Assembly (NCBI GenBank): GCA_958510875.1
Contig: OY294067.1
Location: forward strand, 106,312,010 to 106,376,009
Source of the DNA: Endomychus coccineus
Taxonomy: Eukaryota; Arthropoda; Insecta; Coleoptera; Endomychidae
Reading direction: 5' to 3'
DNA length: 64,000 nucleotides
The position numbers and the translations under genes were made by a program. The notes under the pieces are model-generated. The model did not search any database. It was not told the origin of the DNA and worked only from the letters and a program-made list of their open reading frames with translations. Positions within the stretch are counted from its first letter, which is position 1. The number at the start of each line of letters is the position of its first letter. Of this stretch, positions 46,915-59,171 are shown piece by piece.

Positions 46915-47640
46915 CAAAATGATAATCTGGGGCGATTTCAACTGCGGTGACTTTCATGGAACATCGAAGATGGTCAATTTATTCCTTTGGAATAAAAAAA
47001 TTCTTCATCGGAAACAGTTATTGATAGCATTTATCACTTAGAACTACAACAATACAATGTTACAATGGAGTTACTAATAGTCTAAGGAAAATACTTGATT
47101 TGGTTCTGACTAACTGTCGTGATTCCTTTTCTGTTTCGTTAATTATTAAAGAATGTAAAACTTCACTCTGTTCCTTTGTTCAAGGAATGAAGTAACAAAT
47201 TATAGAGGAGTTTCCTTGATTCTTGTTATGGCAAAAATATTTGAGGCGATAATAACTGATTAACTATTTTCTACGTACAAGCATCACATAGTTAAAGAAC
47301 AACATGGCTACTTCAAAGCTCGCTCAACAGAAACAAATTTAGGTGTTCATCAAAATCTACTTATCACTAGTTTAGAGTCTGGAGCACAAAATGATGTAAT
47401 CTACACCGACCTATCAAAGGTATCTCCCACCATTTATTGGTAAAAAACTCAGAGCGACAGGATTGATTGGCAATTACTTTGGCTGGATAAAATCATACCT
47501 GGAAGATCGTCGTCAGTGTATGAAATTGTACGGGTTAATGTCGCATCAAATAAGTGTTCCATCTGGTCTCACATCAAGATCACCGAAGCCCAATCCTCTT
47601 TTTGTTATTTATAAATGATTTTGTAACTGTTTTCGAATTC
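46915..47640 (+). pseudogene. Non-LTR retrotransposon endonuclease and reverse transcriptase fragment
   Basis: Plus-strand blocks in changing frames: MIIWGDFNCGDFH at 46920, the GDFN motif of an AP-type endonuclease; NSLRKILDLVLTNCRDS near 47075; then a jump to the RT start VTNYRGVSLILVMAKIFEAI at 47187, QHGYFKARSTETNL at 47305 and DVIYTDLSK (motif A) at 47393. A degraded block near 47560 is the motif B equivalent. The AP endonuclease-RT spacing is far too short for an intact element (several hundred residues missing). It ends against the foldback element at 47755. Confidence 0.75.
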
Positions 47641-47754
47641 TGTAAATGCTAGTAGTGTGATAGAATTAGCAATAAATGTCGGTAATTTTTGCATAATTCT
47701 GAGTTCGGAGAAAAAAATTGCCTTAAGTAGATAATTATGATACAAATTGAAGGA

Positions 47755-49085
47755 ACTGAAATCGAACAATTTTGATCGTCGCAAATGGTCCAAAAAAAAA
47801 ATTAACAATGGCCAAAATTGGTTTTTCGCTTCGGACAACATCAGATTGAGTTAAAAACAAAAAGCTTTTAATAAGCACCGTGAAAAGACAAAAAAAATGA
47901 GCTGAGGAGGAACCCGATTGGTAAAACGCACATTGGAAAGAACCATCGATTTTTCTCAAAATTTCGAAAATTCATAACTCTTGTTATTTTGAAGATTGAG
48001 AGTTGAAATTGATAAGTTGTATCTCTTGTGCTCACCAAGTACTACACAAAATTTCAGCAAGATCGGATGTACACTTTTTGCAAACCGCAGCTTAATGAAA
48101 AAAAAAACACTTTTGTAAAATGGCATTAAAAAGTTGGGGAGCGAGAACGAGCTATTTTTTTCACGGAATCATCTTCTTCAATAGTTAATGAACAACCTAC
48201 CGAATTTCCAACCTCTTATCTTCCGTAAAAGTTGCTAAAACAATTATTTAAAATAATGGTATTTCGTGCGTTTGGCTGTGCGGCGCGCGTGGAAGGGAGA
48301 GCCGCCGCGCTAGACTTCTAGTAATGTCGGAAGTACTCTAAATAATAAATAGTAATAATGAATAGATCGAATAGCGCAATGTATTTTTTAGAGTACTTCC
48401 GACATTACTAGAAGTTTGAAAATATGCGCAATATTAATATTATTGAATGTTAGTACGGATTGAAAAAAAACATCGATTTTCGAGCAAAGGGTTCCCGAGA
48501 TATTGTTGTTTTTTACGAGCCTAGCGCGGCGGCTCCCCTTCCACGCGCCGAACAGCCAAGCGCACGAAATACCATTATTTAAAATAATTGTTTTAGCAAC
48601 TTTTACGGAAGATAAGAGGTTGGGAATTTGGTAGCTTGTTCATTAACTATTGGAGAATAAGATCCTTTAAAAAAAGTAACGCGTTACGCACCACAACTTT
48701 TGTAGAGCCTTTTTAAAAGTACTTATTTTTGCATTAAGCTGCGGTTTGCAAATATTGTACATCCGATCTTGCTGAAATTTTGTGTGGTACTTGATGAGCA
48801 CAGAAGTTACTACCTATTGAGATTTCAGTTCTTAATCTTCGAAAAAAAACGAGTTATGAATTTTTGAAATTTCGAGCAAAATCGATGGTTTTTTGCAATT
48901 TGCGGGGTCACCGCTGAACCAATCGGGTTCATCCGCAGTTCATTTTATCCGTCTTTTTACGGCGCATAAACTTTTGGAAAAATTTCTTTTAAACTCAATC
49001 CGTCGATGTCCGACGCGAAAACTGGTTTTGGCCATTTTAACCATTTTTTTTGGACCATTTGCGACTTTCAAAAAGTGTAAAATTT
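47755..49085. mobile_element. Foldback element (about 1.3 kb) with GC-rich inner arms
   Basis: Symmetric inverted repeat. Outer arms: CGCAAATGGTCC at 47780 and GGACCATTTGCGAC at 49052. Inner arms hold a GC-rich block, GGCGCGCGTGGAAGGGAGAG at 48281, whose inverse lies around 48518-48555. The centre is a third inverted repeat, TAGTAATGTCGGAAGTACTC (48319) and GAGTACTTCCGACATTACTA (48390). Minus- and plus-strand open frames in the outer arms are mirror images of each other and are not counted as genes. Confidence 0.85.
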
Positions 49086-49249
49086 ACACACAAAGGGCTT
49101 TTTATATTATAATTGTTTTATGTACCATTTGGGACCATTGTCCTGTAGATGTATAAATCACATTAAATAAATAAAACGTTTGGTGATTTCGTCAATAATG
49201 GTCGTTTCTTTCATAAACTTACCCTTAGTAACCCTTGTCCTTATAAACC

Positions 49250-49768
49250 TTGACTTTGACATGTAGCTTTAACGTTTTTGCAGATTATAAGGTTGTTGTC
49301 AAAATTAAGTTATGTTTCTGTGTTGTATATAAATGCTGGAAACTAAGAAATTATGATGAAAAACTGGAAAAAATCCACTTGTTTCGTCGCAGAGATACGA
49401 AAAATTTCACAAAAGTTCTTTACCTGAGTCGTATCCCCTACTATGCTTTCAACTTGGAAGAAAAACCCTCTTCACCTTTAGAATATGGTACTGATGCTCA
49501 TCAAAAAGTTACATCTAATGTAAACAAAGCACTATAGCCAGCAGATATACACATGGATGAACATCTAACAAATATTACTGAACAAAATGATATTAACATA
49601 GCCTCTTCGAATGTGGCTGAAAATAATGAGCTTCTAAAGGAGATTGATGATAAACATGAATGTAAAAATAAATGGCTAATTGGAGTGGAGAATGAAAGTT
49701 TTTCATCATTTTACAATGATGAATTAGAAAAGCATGCAACTTCATTGCGAGTTGCCAATAGAAAATAA
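49250..49768 (+). pseudogene. Unassigned reading frame of about 172 codons with one internal stop
   Basis: The same frame stays open from 49250 to 49768 except for a TAG at 49535-49537. The second half starts with a charged segment (DEHLTNITEQNDINIA) and ends HATSLRVANRK. The first half has a basic stretch (LFRRRDTKNFTK) before IPYYAFNLEEKP. A polypyrimidine tract ending TTTTTGCAG lies at 49275-49283, inside the start of the frame. I recognise no domain. It might be a recently inactivated host or element gene. Confidence 0.3.
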
Positions 49769-49952
49769 ATGAGGATTGCCTAACGGACAGTATATAATAA
49801 CATTACTTCAAATGGAGTGTTACTATAATTTATATAATAGACTCTTGGAGGTTTTCACTTTTTATTTTATTACCATAAGCTACACTAGACACCACTATTT
49901 ATGTAAGAGTATTGTCAACCTGAACTTATTTAATAACACTAATTGAAGGTAT

Positions 49953-51772
49953 TCACTTTTAAGGCGCACACTATGAGGATTTCTTTAACAGTGGAAGATA
50001 CCGGATAGGTTGAATAAGAGAAAGTTTGGCAATTTCATGCCCTCCAATATTCTGAAAAGAAATCTAAGATATCTTGCGTAGTTCCTGAAATATCGCGGGA
50101 AAACTGAAACAGCATTTTCTTTCTTCCTTTATAACATTATTTTTAATGGAAAATTTAGATTCTGGAATATTAATAGCAACTTTTGTTCTTCTTAAGGCCG
50201 CCATATTGGATTTTGTTACCGTTGAAAAGAGCGAAAAATTGAGATTTCAACCATATGTAACACATACGTATCCTGCTACTTTCTTGCCACAAAAAATGTA
50301 TAATTCTGAATTTTGATGAAAACGTCAAGAAGCTCATTGCGAGGAATTGGTCAAAATAGAAAAATGTTTTTCCTTAAATGAAAAGATGTATACATACGAA
50401 ATTTTAGAAGTTGTAGCTACTAGAATAAATAATGAATTATACCCCGGTGTCTGTGGAAACACGTAAATCAGATTGGACATTCTGGATATTGAAGCGTAGA
50501 TAATAGAAATAATGAAAGGGTGAGCACAAATACACATCAACCTTGAAACATTTCTGGAGAATGCAACATATCTAAGTCTTATGTTCAGAAAATCTATAAA
50601 CTGCATGATTTTAAGTACCAACCAGTATAAACTTTACATGTAGGAGATGAACAAAGACGTTTGAATTTTTGTCGTCGATTTCGAAATGAGTTAGATATAG
50701 ATCTTCTTGCCGGAATAAAACTGACAGGAGTAACCTTATTTACTAATAGTGCCATTTTTAACCCGAAAAATAAGCATTATTATGCAAATAATAATTCTCA
50801 TCTAATAAGAGAACCTAGGCCACAAGTTAGATTTTTATCAAGTATTTGATGGTCTTATAGGTGATCAATTACTTTGCCCATTGTTCTACGTGGTAATTTA
50901 TCTGGATCGTCATATGCCGCGTTCTTGCAATATGACCTCGAATCAATGCAAGACAGCTTATCTCTAGAGACAATGAGGAACTTCAAATACTTCAAGCAAG
51001 ACGGAACGGGCCCACATTACGTAATTGTGAGAAAATTATTGAATAGGTGGTTACTTGGTTCCTGGATTGAAAGCAATGGTCCGGTATATTGGCCTCCACG
51101 TCCTCCCTTTCCAAATCCTCTTGTTCTTGTGGGTTTTACAAAAATATCATTTATGGCCAGTTGAGAATGAAAGACAACTTCGAGTCAAAATTGTTGATTT
51201 TTTCGAACAATCGACTCGGAAGTTATTCGTAAATTTAGTCTTAGAACTACTAATAAAAACGTTTTAATTTATTTTTTATAAATTCAAATGTCAAAATTGT
51301 TACTTAAAACTAACAAGAAACGAGCAGCCCATGGCAAATGAATAAAACTTTAATTATTTTTCTGTGGTAAGAAAGTAGTAGGATACTTAAGTGTAACGTA
51401 TGGTTGAAATTTGAATTCTTCGCTCTTTTTAAAGGTAAATAATACAATATGGCGGCCATAAGGAAATTAAGACTTAATCAATATATCAGAATCTAGTTGG
51501 CTTACAAAATTTGTTACATTTCCATTAAAAAGCATATGTCGATAAGACTATCAAGATTTATAGCTTTTCCATTGAAAATAAAGTTATGAAGGGAAATATA
51601 AGCTGCACTGTTCCACTTTTTCAGCGATATTCCAGAAACTAGACGAGATATCTCACATTTCTTTCCAGATTATTGAAGGGCACAAGAATGGGCAACTTTT
51701 CTCTCATTCAATCGATCCTGTATCTTTTACTGTTTAGAAAATCCACATAGTGTGTGTTCATCTTAGAAGTGA
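49953..51772 (+). mobile_element. Mariner-like (IS630/Tc1-mariner) element with long TIRs, about 1.8 kb
   Basis: Arms of about 370-420 bases at 49953-50320 and 51345-51772 are inverted, with end words TCACTTTTAAGGCGCACAC and TGTGTGTTCATCTTAGAAGTGA. They surround one decayed plus-strand transposase. Long TIRs are unusual for mariners but occur in relatives. The target dinucleotide was not resolved. Confidence 0.85.
50590..51267 (+). pseudogene. IS630/Tc1-mariner-type transposase, decayed
   Basis: Coding resumes around 50603 (MHDFKYQPV, stop, TLHVGDEQRRLNFCRRFRNE). It continues with GVTLFTNSAIFNPKNKHYY and SHLIREPRPQVRF (50730-50845), shifts, and from 50886 has RGNLSGSSYAAFLQYDLES, FKQDGTGPHYVIVRKLLN and SNGPVYWPPRPPFPNPL near 51075-51118. 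The QDGxxPH and WPPRSPDLxP-like blocks are the second and third catalytic regions. In the first, the D/E expected before TFT is not convincing, and the last has lost the S-P-D (PPFPNPL). Frame changes near 50847 and 51160 complete the inactivation. The N-terminal HTH region is hardly readable. Confidence 0.8.
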
Positions 51773-53934
51773 CCATCCTGAATACTCTCAGTTCAGATTA
51801 TATTAGGTTATATAGATTGATATGAGACTTTCTAATGGTTATAAGGTTACCATTTTGATTTCGCCATGATTTCATGATTATCTGCCCAAATATATATCAG
51901 ATCATATACATTACAATTAGTAGGTGAGATTTAACTTATTCTCACAAGATTGAATCCAAAATGAATAATCACTTGTTGAATAGAGGCTTTGCGAATAACC
52001 TTTGATACTCAACAAATATGAATTGTTGAGAAAAAAATATTCGATAAAAAAAATCTGAACTGATATTTATAATTGGGTATTTTGGAGGACCCTGTTTTAT
52101 TTGGAAGTATAATTAATATTCATGTTTGCTGTAGAAAAAACATTTCCACTTCAATTTTGAGTCAATACTAATTATAAAGTCACAATGAGATTAACTACAC
52201 CACAAGAAAAAGTCAACCTTTTTGCTGGAATGTTTGCAGCAAATTCCACTTGGTTTCGAATTCAACATCAGTCTAGAAGGCCAACTAAAAGGCGACCTCC
52301 AGTATCAACTTTGTCGCCTGAAAGCCCAGATAAATGCCGCGGAGCTAGATCTTATGCTCAGGCGGCATGTTTACAAGCCGTGACAAGGTGTTTCGAATAA
52401 ACTTCTCCGTCTTTATTTATTTTGAAGGCTAATAAATACATAAAATCATTATAGAGTAAGTTAAAACAATCGTCAATATCGCACCAGAGATGGACATTTA
52501 TTGAGAACTAGTACATTTTCTAGAATTTACTATCAAAATTCTCCAGGGAACATAAGAATGACAATTAACAATAAATTGCCAATATCGATTGAGTTGATTA
52601 AAAATGAAACAATTTATGAACTCTGTGAAATGTTTCTTGGCGAGTTCATGTTCTGCCCGGTAGAGTAAGTTCTACGCTTTACAGGAAACTTTGAATCGGT
52701 GTTGCTCTATCATGAACTTCACTTTCACCTTATTATTAATGATTATATATCAGCTTTAAATAATCATTGTACCATTTGTATCCTTTCAATGATATCTAAG
52801 AAGCTGAAACATGCTTCACAATTTTGTTTTCAAAACATGATTTTCTTGAAAATCACAATGAAAATCAAGAGCTACTTGTTTTATCAAATTAGAAGAATGG
52901 ATAAATCTTTTACATGTTACAATGTGAATGATTTCACATAACACTGCCTTTCAGCAACTCGTCATAGCGGTGATTGGTCAATTTGATGTTATTATTTTTC
53001 AAAACCAAAGAAGATTCAATATTACACATGAATATTTCTATATTTTTCTTAATATTGTAAATTAATTTTATTCCTATTATAATCTTTCAGATATTTTATT
53101 TCGAAGTATTATCTGCTTACAAAACTTACTTCAAGCCATTTCCTGTCAGTCGGTGTTAATTTCATTCTCAGATACTTTTATATTGCAAATAATAAGTAAA
53201 ACTGTGATGTCAGCATTTAGGGTTCATTATTCTGCCGGACAAGTTCATTTACCGTGTGAATCCTAAATTGCTGGATTTCATCGATAAAGTCTATATAAGT
53301 CACAGACAGAGGAAAAGTGAGATATTCGAACTTTCTTCTAGCGTATGTACGCATCAATCTGAATAATGTAAGTAATGTTTTTTCATTCATATAATGGAGA
53401 ATTAATGAATTAATTGAACTGATTTCGAAACTATTTATCATCATGTATTTTAATTAACTGAACTAATTTTGAAATTATTCATCATTGTGTTTTATTAATT
53501 GATTTATGTATTAACAACTTTAAATAGCGTCATATTTTATTTTATTTGTTAACTTGTATTAGTAAATTTTATTAAGTTAGTTTTACCAATGTTGTTTCTT
53601 TCAAATAACATTCAACTTATGTCGAACAAGAATCCTCAGGAATACGCGATGCTTCTCGCCCCCAAATTAATATTCGCCTAAAAACATTCAGCTATACCTG
53701 AAAAAATTGCGCATGGCTGTATAAATTATTCAGACTACTTGATCTTTTACATGGTTCTATTCATAATAAAAAAGTATATCCAAGATATTCACTTTATGTT
53801 GTTAATTCAATCAATAATTACTAATACCTATTAAGTTTTACCGTTGTAGTTCCAAATTATAAATGAAAATTTGATTTGTCGTTTCAAACATTGCTTCATT
53901 TGCTTTCTTGACAAAGAACCAATGATTATTATAT
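51773..53934. other. No gene recognised
   Basis: An open frame at 52185-52400 (plus, 71 codons, ATG) in a GC-richer patch is basic at its centre (RRPTKRRPPVS) but I recognise no family. A short local duplication lies near 53400-53510. The rest is AT-rich. Confidence 0.4.
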
Positions 53935-55860
53935 TAAATCAAATCAAATGAATTTATTGATGCTTAATACATAAATGCGTGCACATGCATAAGAACATAT
54001 ACAACATAAAAAATATAGAGATTACAAAACGTCATATTTAAAAACAACTATCACAGCTATAAAAAGTGTTACCAATTAAGAAAAATATCATTATTTTTGT
54101 TTGTATTGGTTCACATTATTCTCCAGCTAACTGGTAACTTATTGACATATTTGTAACGTCAATAATTAGGTCCATTTTGTGACTTACTCAATCTTAAGCA
54201 AGTAATGTGAACATCATCTTTGTTTCTAGTGCTGTATGCATGCTCTTAAGTTTTTGTGCGCATATAACAGATATTCTAAAATATACAAGCTCGGCAGTGT
54301 TTTCAATTCTCTAAAGACTCGTCTACAATAATCTCTGTATTTTAACTTCTTGATTATTCTGATTGCACTTCTTTGCAATCCGAACAATCTTTCAATTCGA
54401 ATGGTTTTACCCCAAGCTTGTAACCCATATTCCAAATGTGATTCACACAGACCGTAGTACGCAGCCCTTAATACCACCTGTGATACAACTGATGTTAAAT
54501 GTCTCAGTACAAATAGGTTTTTGCTTAATTTGGAAGACAAATGATCAACATGTACATTCCAAGTAAGTTTTCTGTCCAAAATAATACCTAGAAATTTAAC
54601 GCTAGTGTTTTCATAGTGTCCAAGATTAAAGATAACCCTTTCTGTCTTATCATCTATTATACATAACCCATTTCCCGAAAACCATTCCAATGCCCTCGAA
54701 TTCGCAAACAGCTCTTGTGTATCTTCAATGTTCTCATAGGCAACATTTGAATCATCAAAATGCTACGACAATTTATCAGATACTCAGGAAAATCATTTAT
54801 AAAAATTAAAAACCATAAAGAACACATGATTGCGGAACCCCAATATTACTCTTTGTTTCCTATCTGACCAAATGTCCTTTACATATACAAATTGAAATCT
54901 GTTGGATGGAAATAAATGTATTAGTTCTATACTGTCCCCGTCAAAACCGTATTTTTTCAGCTTATGCAACAATACAGAATGAGCTACGCAATCAAAAGTC
55001 TTGGTAAGGTCAAGAAACAGAGATAGTCAATGCAAATCCAATTCAAGACATTGAATTGTATTATTTATGAACTCTATAATTGCATCAATCGTACTACGAC
55101 TTTTCTAAAACCATATTGACTAATTGCGAATAAGTTATAATCTTCGGAAAAGTCTATAATCGGATTATTCATAACTCTTTCCGAGACTGATTGGTACACG
55201 AGATATGGCTCTGTAATCAGATAGATTATTTACATCGCCTTTTTTGTGGGTTGGTATAATTTTGCATGTCTTCAAACAGTCAGGTAATACACCATGCTGA
55301 TGTAAACATTTATTTATTAAAGATTTAATGATCATATTGATAGATTTTTTTACTAATATCGTTGACAAAACATCATAATCTCTAGATTTGGTGTTATTTA
55401 GAGATGAAATGATATCCCTAATCTGATTAAACGTGACCTGTCTGAATGAAAATTTAATATTGATTGAAATATTTATTTAAAATAAGTCATCTCTGTTTAG
55501 AATGATTATTGATTGAATTAACTATTGTGTGAGGAACTGAAACAAAATAATTATTATATTCATCAAGAAAAATAGTTATTGAGATTATTTTTAATATTTC
55601 TTTTAGAATTTATCATATCCCACATTATTTTTTGCCTGTTAGGGCTTCCAAAATTGTCCTGTCGTTGGCATTTATTTTTGCTTTATTAATTTCTAACTTG
55701 TAGCTCAGTCTAAGTTTATTGCGAAGTAGCTTAAGATCATTGACCACATCAAGTTTCTGTCGTAAGTTACTCAGTTTATTTGTATACCATCTTGTGTTCA
55801 TAATCACTAACCCTTATCTACCTTTCTGAAAAGCTAACAGTTGATTCCTTGCACAATCTT
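53935..55860 (-). pseudogene. Non-LTR retrotransposon (Jockey/CR1-like) reverse transcriptase and 3' end
   Basis: Minus-strand order from 55807: a pre-RT segment (WYTNKLSNLRQKLD), the RT start GVLPDCLKTCKIIPTHKKGD then NNLSDYRAIS (55300-55200), motif A as SKTFDCVAHSVLLHKLKKYG (about 55000-54945), a decayed motif B/C zone (a single HFDDSN at about 54755), and an intact C-terminal frame at 54690-54226 with SVKFLGIILDRKLTWNVHV, GLQAWGKT and LPSLYILEYL. The 3' end at about 53938 has AATAAATTCATTTGATTTGA, a typical LINE tail with a short TTGAT repeat. Stops and frameshifts are present in the RT zone. Confidence 0.8.
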
Positions 55861-57410
55861 TGAATTTAAACTTGCAATTTCGCGAATTTGTGAAGCAATG
55901 CGACAAATTCATTCAGAAATAACATGATCAACTTAACCACTGAATGTCATTGCGATATTATCTGAAGGATCAGATTTCGAAATTGCGTTCTGTCAAGGAG
56001 TTGGTTTATATGGTGATCATTGTTAATGATTAATTCGTTTGTTGAAAGTAAGGCTCACTGTTATGCAAATATCGAGCTGGGAACCCCGATATGACCATGA
56101 TCTGGGACCCCGGGAAGAATGGTTTCGCCACTGTTTCTATAACGTTACTTGAGAATACCAATATCAAGAATATATAGAAATTCGAACCGAAATAAAAAAA
56201 TCGAGATCAAAACACCTTAAGTGTTCTTTGTTTTTATCATATCGCAAAGCAGCTATCACGATTACAGTACGTCGTTATCATAGACTGTGTATTCAGTCGA
56301 TGTATAATATCAGCACCTATACTTCCTGTTTGTCTATCACCTATATTAATCAACAAATATTTGTTTAATTGAACACTCGATTATGTAAATTCGCCGATAG
56401 GATATTTCACAAAGGAAGGTACACGGCTATTATTATATGGAACGGATTGAGAGCTATTGAAATTTAGAAGGAAGCACAACTGAATAATGTTTATGAAGTT
56501 TGCTTCTATATCCAGACGACTCATAGTTTCCGCAAACAGTACCACCGAAGTCGACATGTATGTTAAACTCCTTGCAAAAAGGTCTAGAGATAATTGAATA
56601 CTGATTGGAAATATTCAATATGTTCTTCTCGGTCCACCCGTCATCAAGATTCATTGGTATTGACAATTTCATTATCGGAAAGAACCAATTTCAGCATTTT
56701 GGTCACACCATCATCCCCACTTATATTATCAACCTTGATAACTAAAAACTAGTCTAATATCCAGGATCACTTCAAGGAGAGACAATTATTTGCCAATTAA
56801 ATCTGTAGATGTCTTCAATTTGTATACCATTGTTGGATACCTTATATCCATAATTTGGAAAATTAAACCCAAGATGAGGATTTCTTTCATGGGAATACCG
56901 GAAACGGTATTAAATGCCCTTTAAGATAAATGGGGAAAAAGTTGCATAACAAAAGGATTATTCATATGGGAGTATTAAATTTCTAATATCATTTTTGATT
57001 CACAAGTAATTTTGGTCAGAGGTGAGATAAAATGAAGAACACTTCTTGGAAGCAATTTTTTATAAGCTTCCTTGTGTTATTGTCAATTTTAATATACGAC
57101 GTTCCGTTTTCGATCGACCATAATATACTTTTTTTCAAAATACGGCTATTTTTTTAAATTCTGATTTCTGAGGTATTTTTCATTCTGCACTCATTGATGG
57201 GATGATTCAATTACGTTTCAGATTAGTTTCTACAACCACCAAATTTTTTTTGAGAAAAAATTTCAGTGCGAGTCTGCATTGAAGAAACATTTTGTGGAAT
57301 TGGGCAACGTAATGCTTACGGAGAATCAAAAGATAGATTTGTGATTTTCCAATAGTTGTTGGAACAAATACAAAATATGAACTAAAATAGTGTACTGCCG
57401 CGGACAGCTT
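55861..57410. other. No gene recognised
   Basis: AT-rich sequence. Short frames such as 56454-56672 (minus) have no family features. Confidence 0.4.
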
Positions 57411-57411
57411 A

Positions 57412-57490
57412 TCTTGAAAATTGTTTGTTTCCGGATCGATTCCGCCTTACTTTAGCACTAACCGATGCCGACATTTCACCATTATAGGTG
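57412..57490 (-). mobile_element. PLE 3'-terminal segment (type a)
   Basis: In reverse complement it reads GAAATGTCGGCATCGG and then GGAATCGATCCGGAAACAAA, closely matching 4307-4370 (GAAACGTCGGCATTAAG, GGAATCCATCCGGAAACCAA). Only the terminus is present. Confidence 0.65.
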
Positions 57491-58260
57491 GCATACATGA
57501 AGAGGAAACATTAATGTTTGAAGAACATCGTGTGACCTTGCGGTGGAATGATGATAAAGGAGATAGGCATTGGAATTTTTCTTGAAATGTTGGAGGCCTA
57601 AGAAAAGACTCCACTAGGCAAACGGTTCCACAACTTGGCCTTTCGATAGAAAAATGAAGTCTGGTAGGAAGAAATTGGTCAGGTCACAAGCTTTACAATG
57701 GAGGTAGCTTGAGCTCGTCTGATACGCCTACCAGCAATCTCTCGTGGTGGAATAACAGACACGATTTCTGATGAACACCAACCATAGGAATAAGAGATTC
57801 TGCGTACGTTTGGGATCTGAGCTACAAACATGCGGACAGTCCTAGATTATAAGAAGCTGCTGGATTGTGCAGTAGGTCTTGACACGGAATAGAAAACCAA
57901 AGTTTTGTGAAGCGGTTTTCTCAATGGTCACTTCATAAGCGGGTGCAACTATATAATATATCATATCCCTAATTCAAAACAGTTGCTAGATCTTCATTAA
58001 TTGCGTCGACCTGCCTCTGTCTCGCTCCCCTGGTTTCATTGGATGATATAGAGGCTCTGGATGAGAAAGCAATGTGGAGTGCATCACGATCTGCAAAGCT
58101 GTGAACGGGATAGGTCACTTCCAACAGATATTTGAAGATATGGAGCAGATACAAAGTTGGTGCAAAGACTAACCCCTGTGGAAACCAGTGTTCACATAGC
58201 CATTGTTTCGGAGGAGATTCCGTCAACCCTTACATGAAGTGATCTATCAGAGAGAAGCCA
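57490..58260 (-). pseudogene. LINE reverse transcriptase fragment with C-terminal tail
   Basis: Minus-strand open stretch 58226-57969 holds the motif B to C region: WFPQGLVFAPTLYLLHIF followed by VHSFADRDALHIAF, where the usual FADD box is FADR, so the catalytic pair is broken. Then come frames with stops to 57490, including SFFYRKAKLWNRLPSGVFS at about 57645-57590, a common C-terminal LINE block (WNSLP). It abuts PLE terminal sequence at 57412-57490. Confidence 0.75.
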
Positions 58261-59012
58261 AACTTTGGTTACTCATATAAGTAGGTTGATGTCACCTTTT
58301 AAAATATTTTCGAACGCAGTGTTACCGCTTCTATTAGAAAGTACCCGATATTTTGGAATTTTACATGGAACAAATTTCATATTTTATAAATTTCAAAAGC
58401 TCAATCCTAAGGCTTTATATCTGACAATTAAGTCTAACGTGCACTATACAGGTGGTTCAAAAATTATTTCATTTCAGTCGGTTGGAAAAACCAACAAAGA
58501 TTTTTTTTTCAATTTCGTTTCGAATTTGCGACATTTCTATGTAAAGTGTTCCCGTACCTATCTTCAACAGTTATTGAGTTAAAAGCGATTCCTTGAGAAA
58601 ATAGTAACAGGCTACGATGAATTTGATTTTTCGAGGCGGCTATGGAAATAACTGGATAAGTATACAGCTTAAGTTTTACGAATCACTATATACCATTCGA
58701 TATACAAAATGAGTTGAAGCGAGTCAGAAGTAAAACGCTATCAACCATCTAGAAGGTTGTGTCTGGTCAAGTGATATGCGTATGATATGGTACAGTAAAT
58801 CATTTATGCTTACCACAAACTCTTCGAGTAAAATGAATCAATCAAATGCATTGTCTAGTTATTGCTAGATAAGGTACTGACGACAGGCATTAGTAAATCA
58901 TGCCCATATTTTGTCAAATCTTAATCGCAATTATTAAATCTAAATATACCGGTATTTTAAACTCAACCTGCATAAAGTGGCGAGTCTACTCCGGACCTCC
59001 TACTTTACTTTT
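58261..59012. other. No gene recognised
   Basis: A plus open frame 58265-58582 (105 codons) has no family features; GCACTATACAGGTGGTTCAA near 58440 looks like dispersed-repeat wording. Otherwise AT-rich. Confidence 0.4.
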
Positions 59013-59171
59013 CTACTGGAGATTTTTGAATAGCAATGTGGTGCAAAATTTATTTGGTGCTTTTGTGTTGGCTCCGTAACCGTATTGAATCGAATTATGG
59101 TTTCCAAGCCACATGAGTGAGGTAGGTTTGTGTGCATTAGTTTCAAAATTTGCAGAATGCTCTAAAACTTC
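59013..59171 (-). CDS. Candidate terminal exon of a host gene, 52 codons
   Basis: On the minus strand a strong acceptor (polypyrimidine run TTTTTCTTACATTGTTTCAG) ends at 59172, and a frame opens at once: EVLEHSANFETNAHKPTSLM, then WLGNHNSIQYGYGANTKAPN, ending KNLQ and TAG at 59013. Codon content is more protein-like than chance frames nearby (W, G, N, H spread evenly, no repeats). No poly(A) signal was seen just after it and no matching upstream exon was identified. I do not recognise the protein. Confidence 0.3.
   Translation of the reverse strand, partial: EVLEHSANFETNAHKPTSLMWLGNHNSIQYGYGANTKAPNKFCTTLLFKNLQ

Noticed and set aside
47605..47959. Two minus-strand frames (78 and 74 codons)
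   Set aside because: The reverse strand of the opposite foldback arm gives a matching frame at 48893-49156, so these are mirror-image repeats, not genes.
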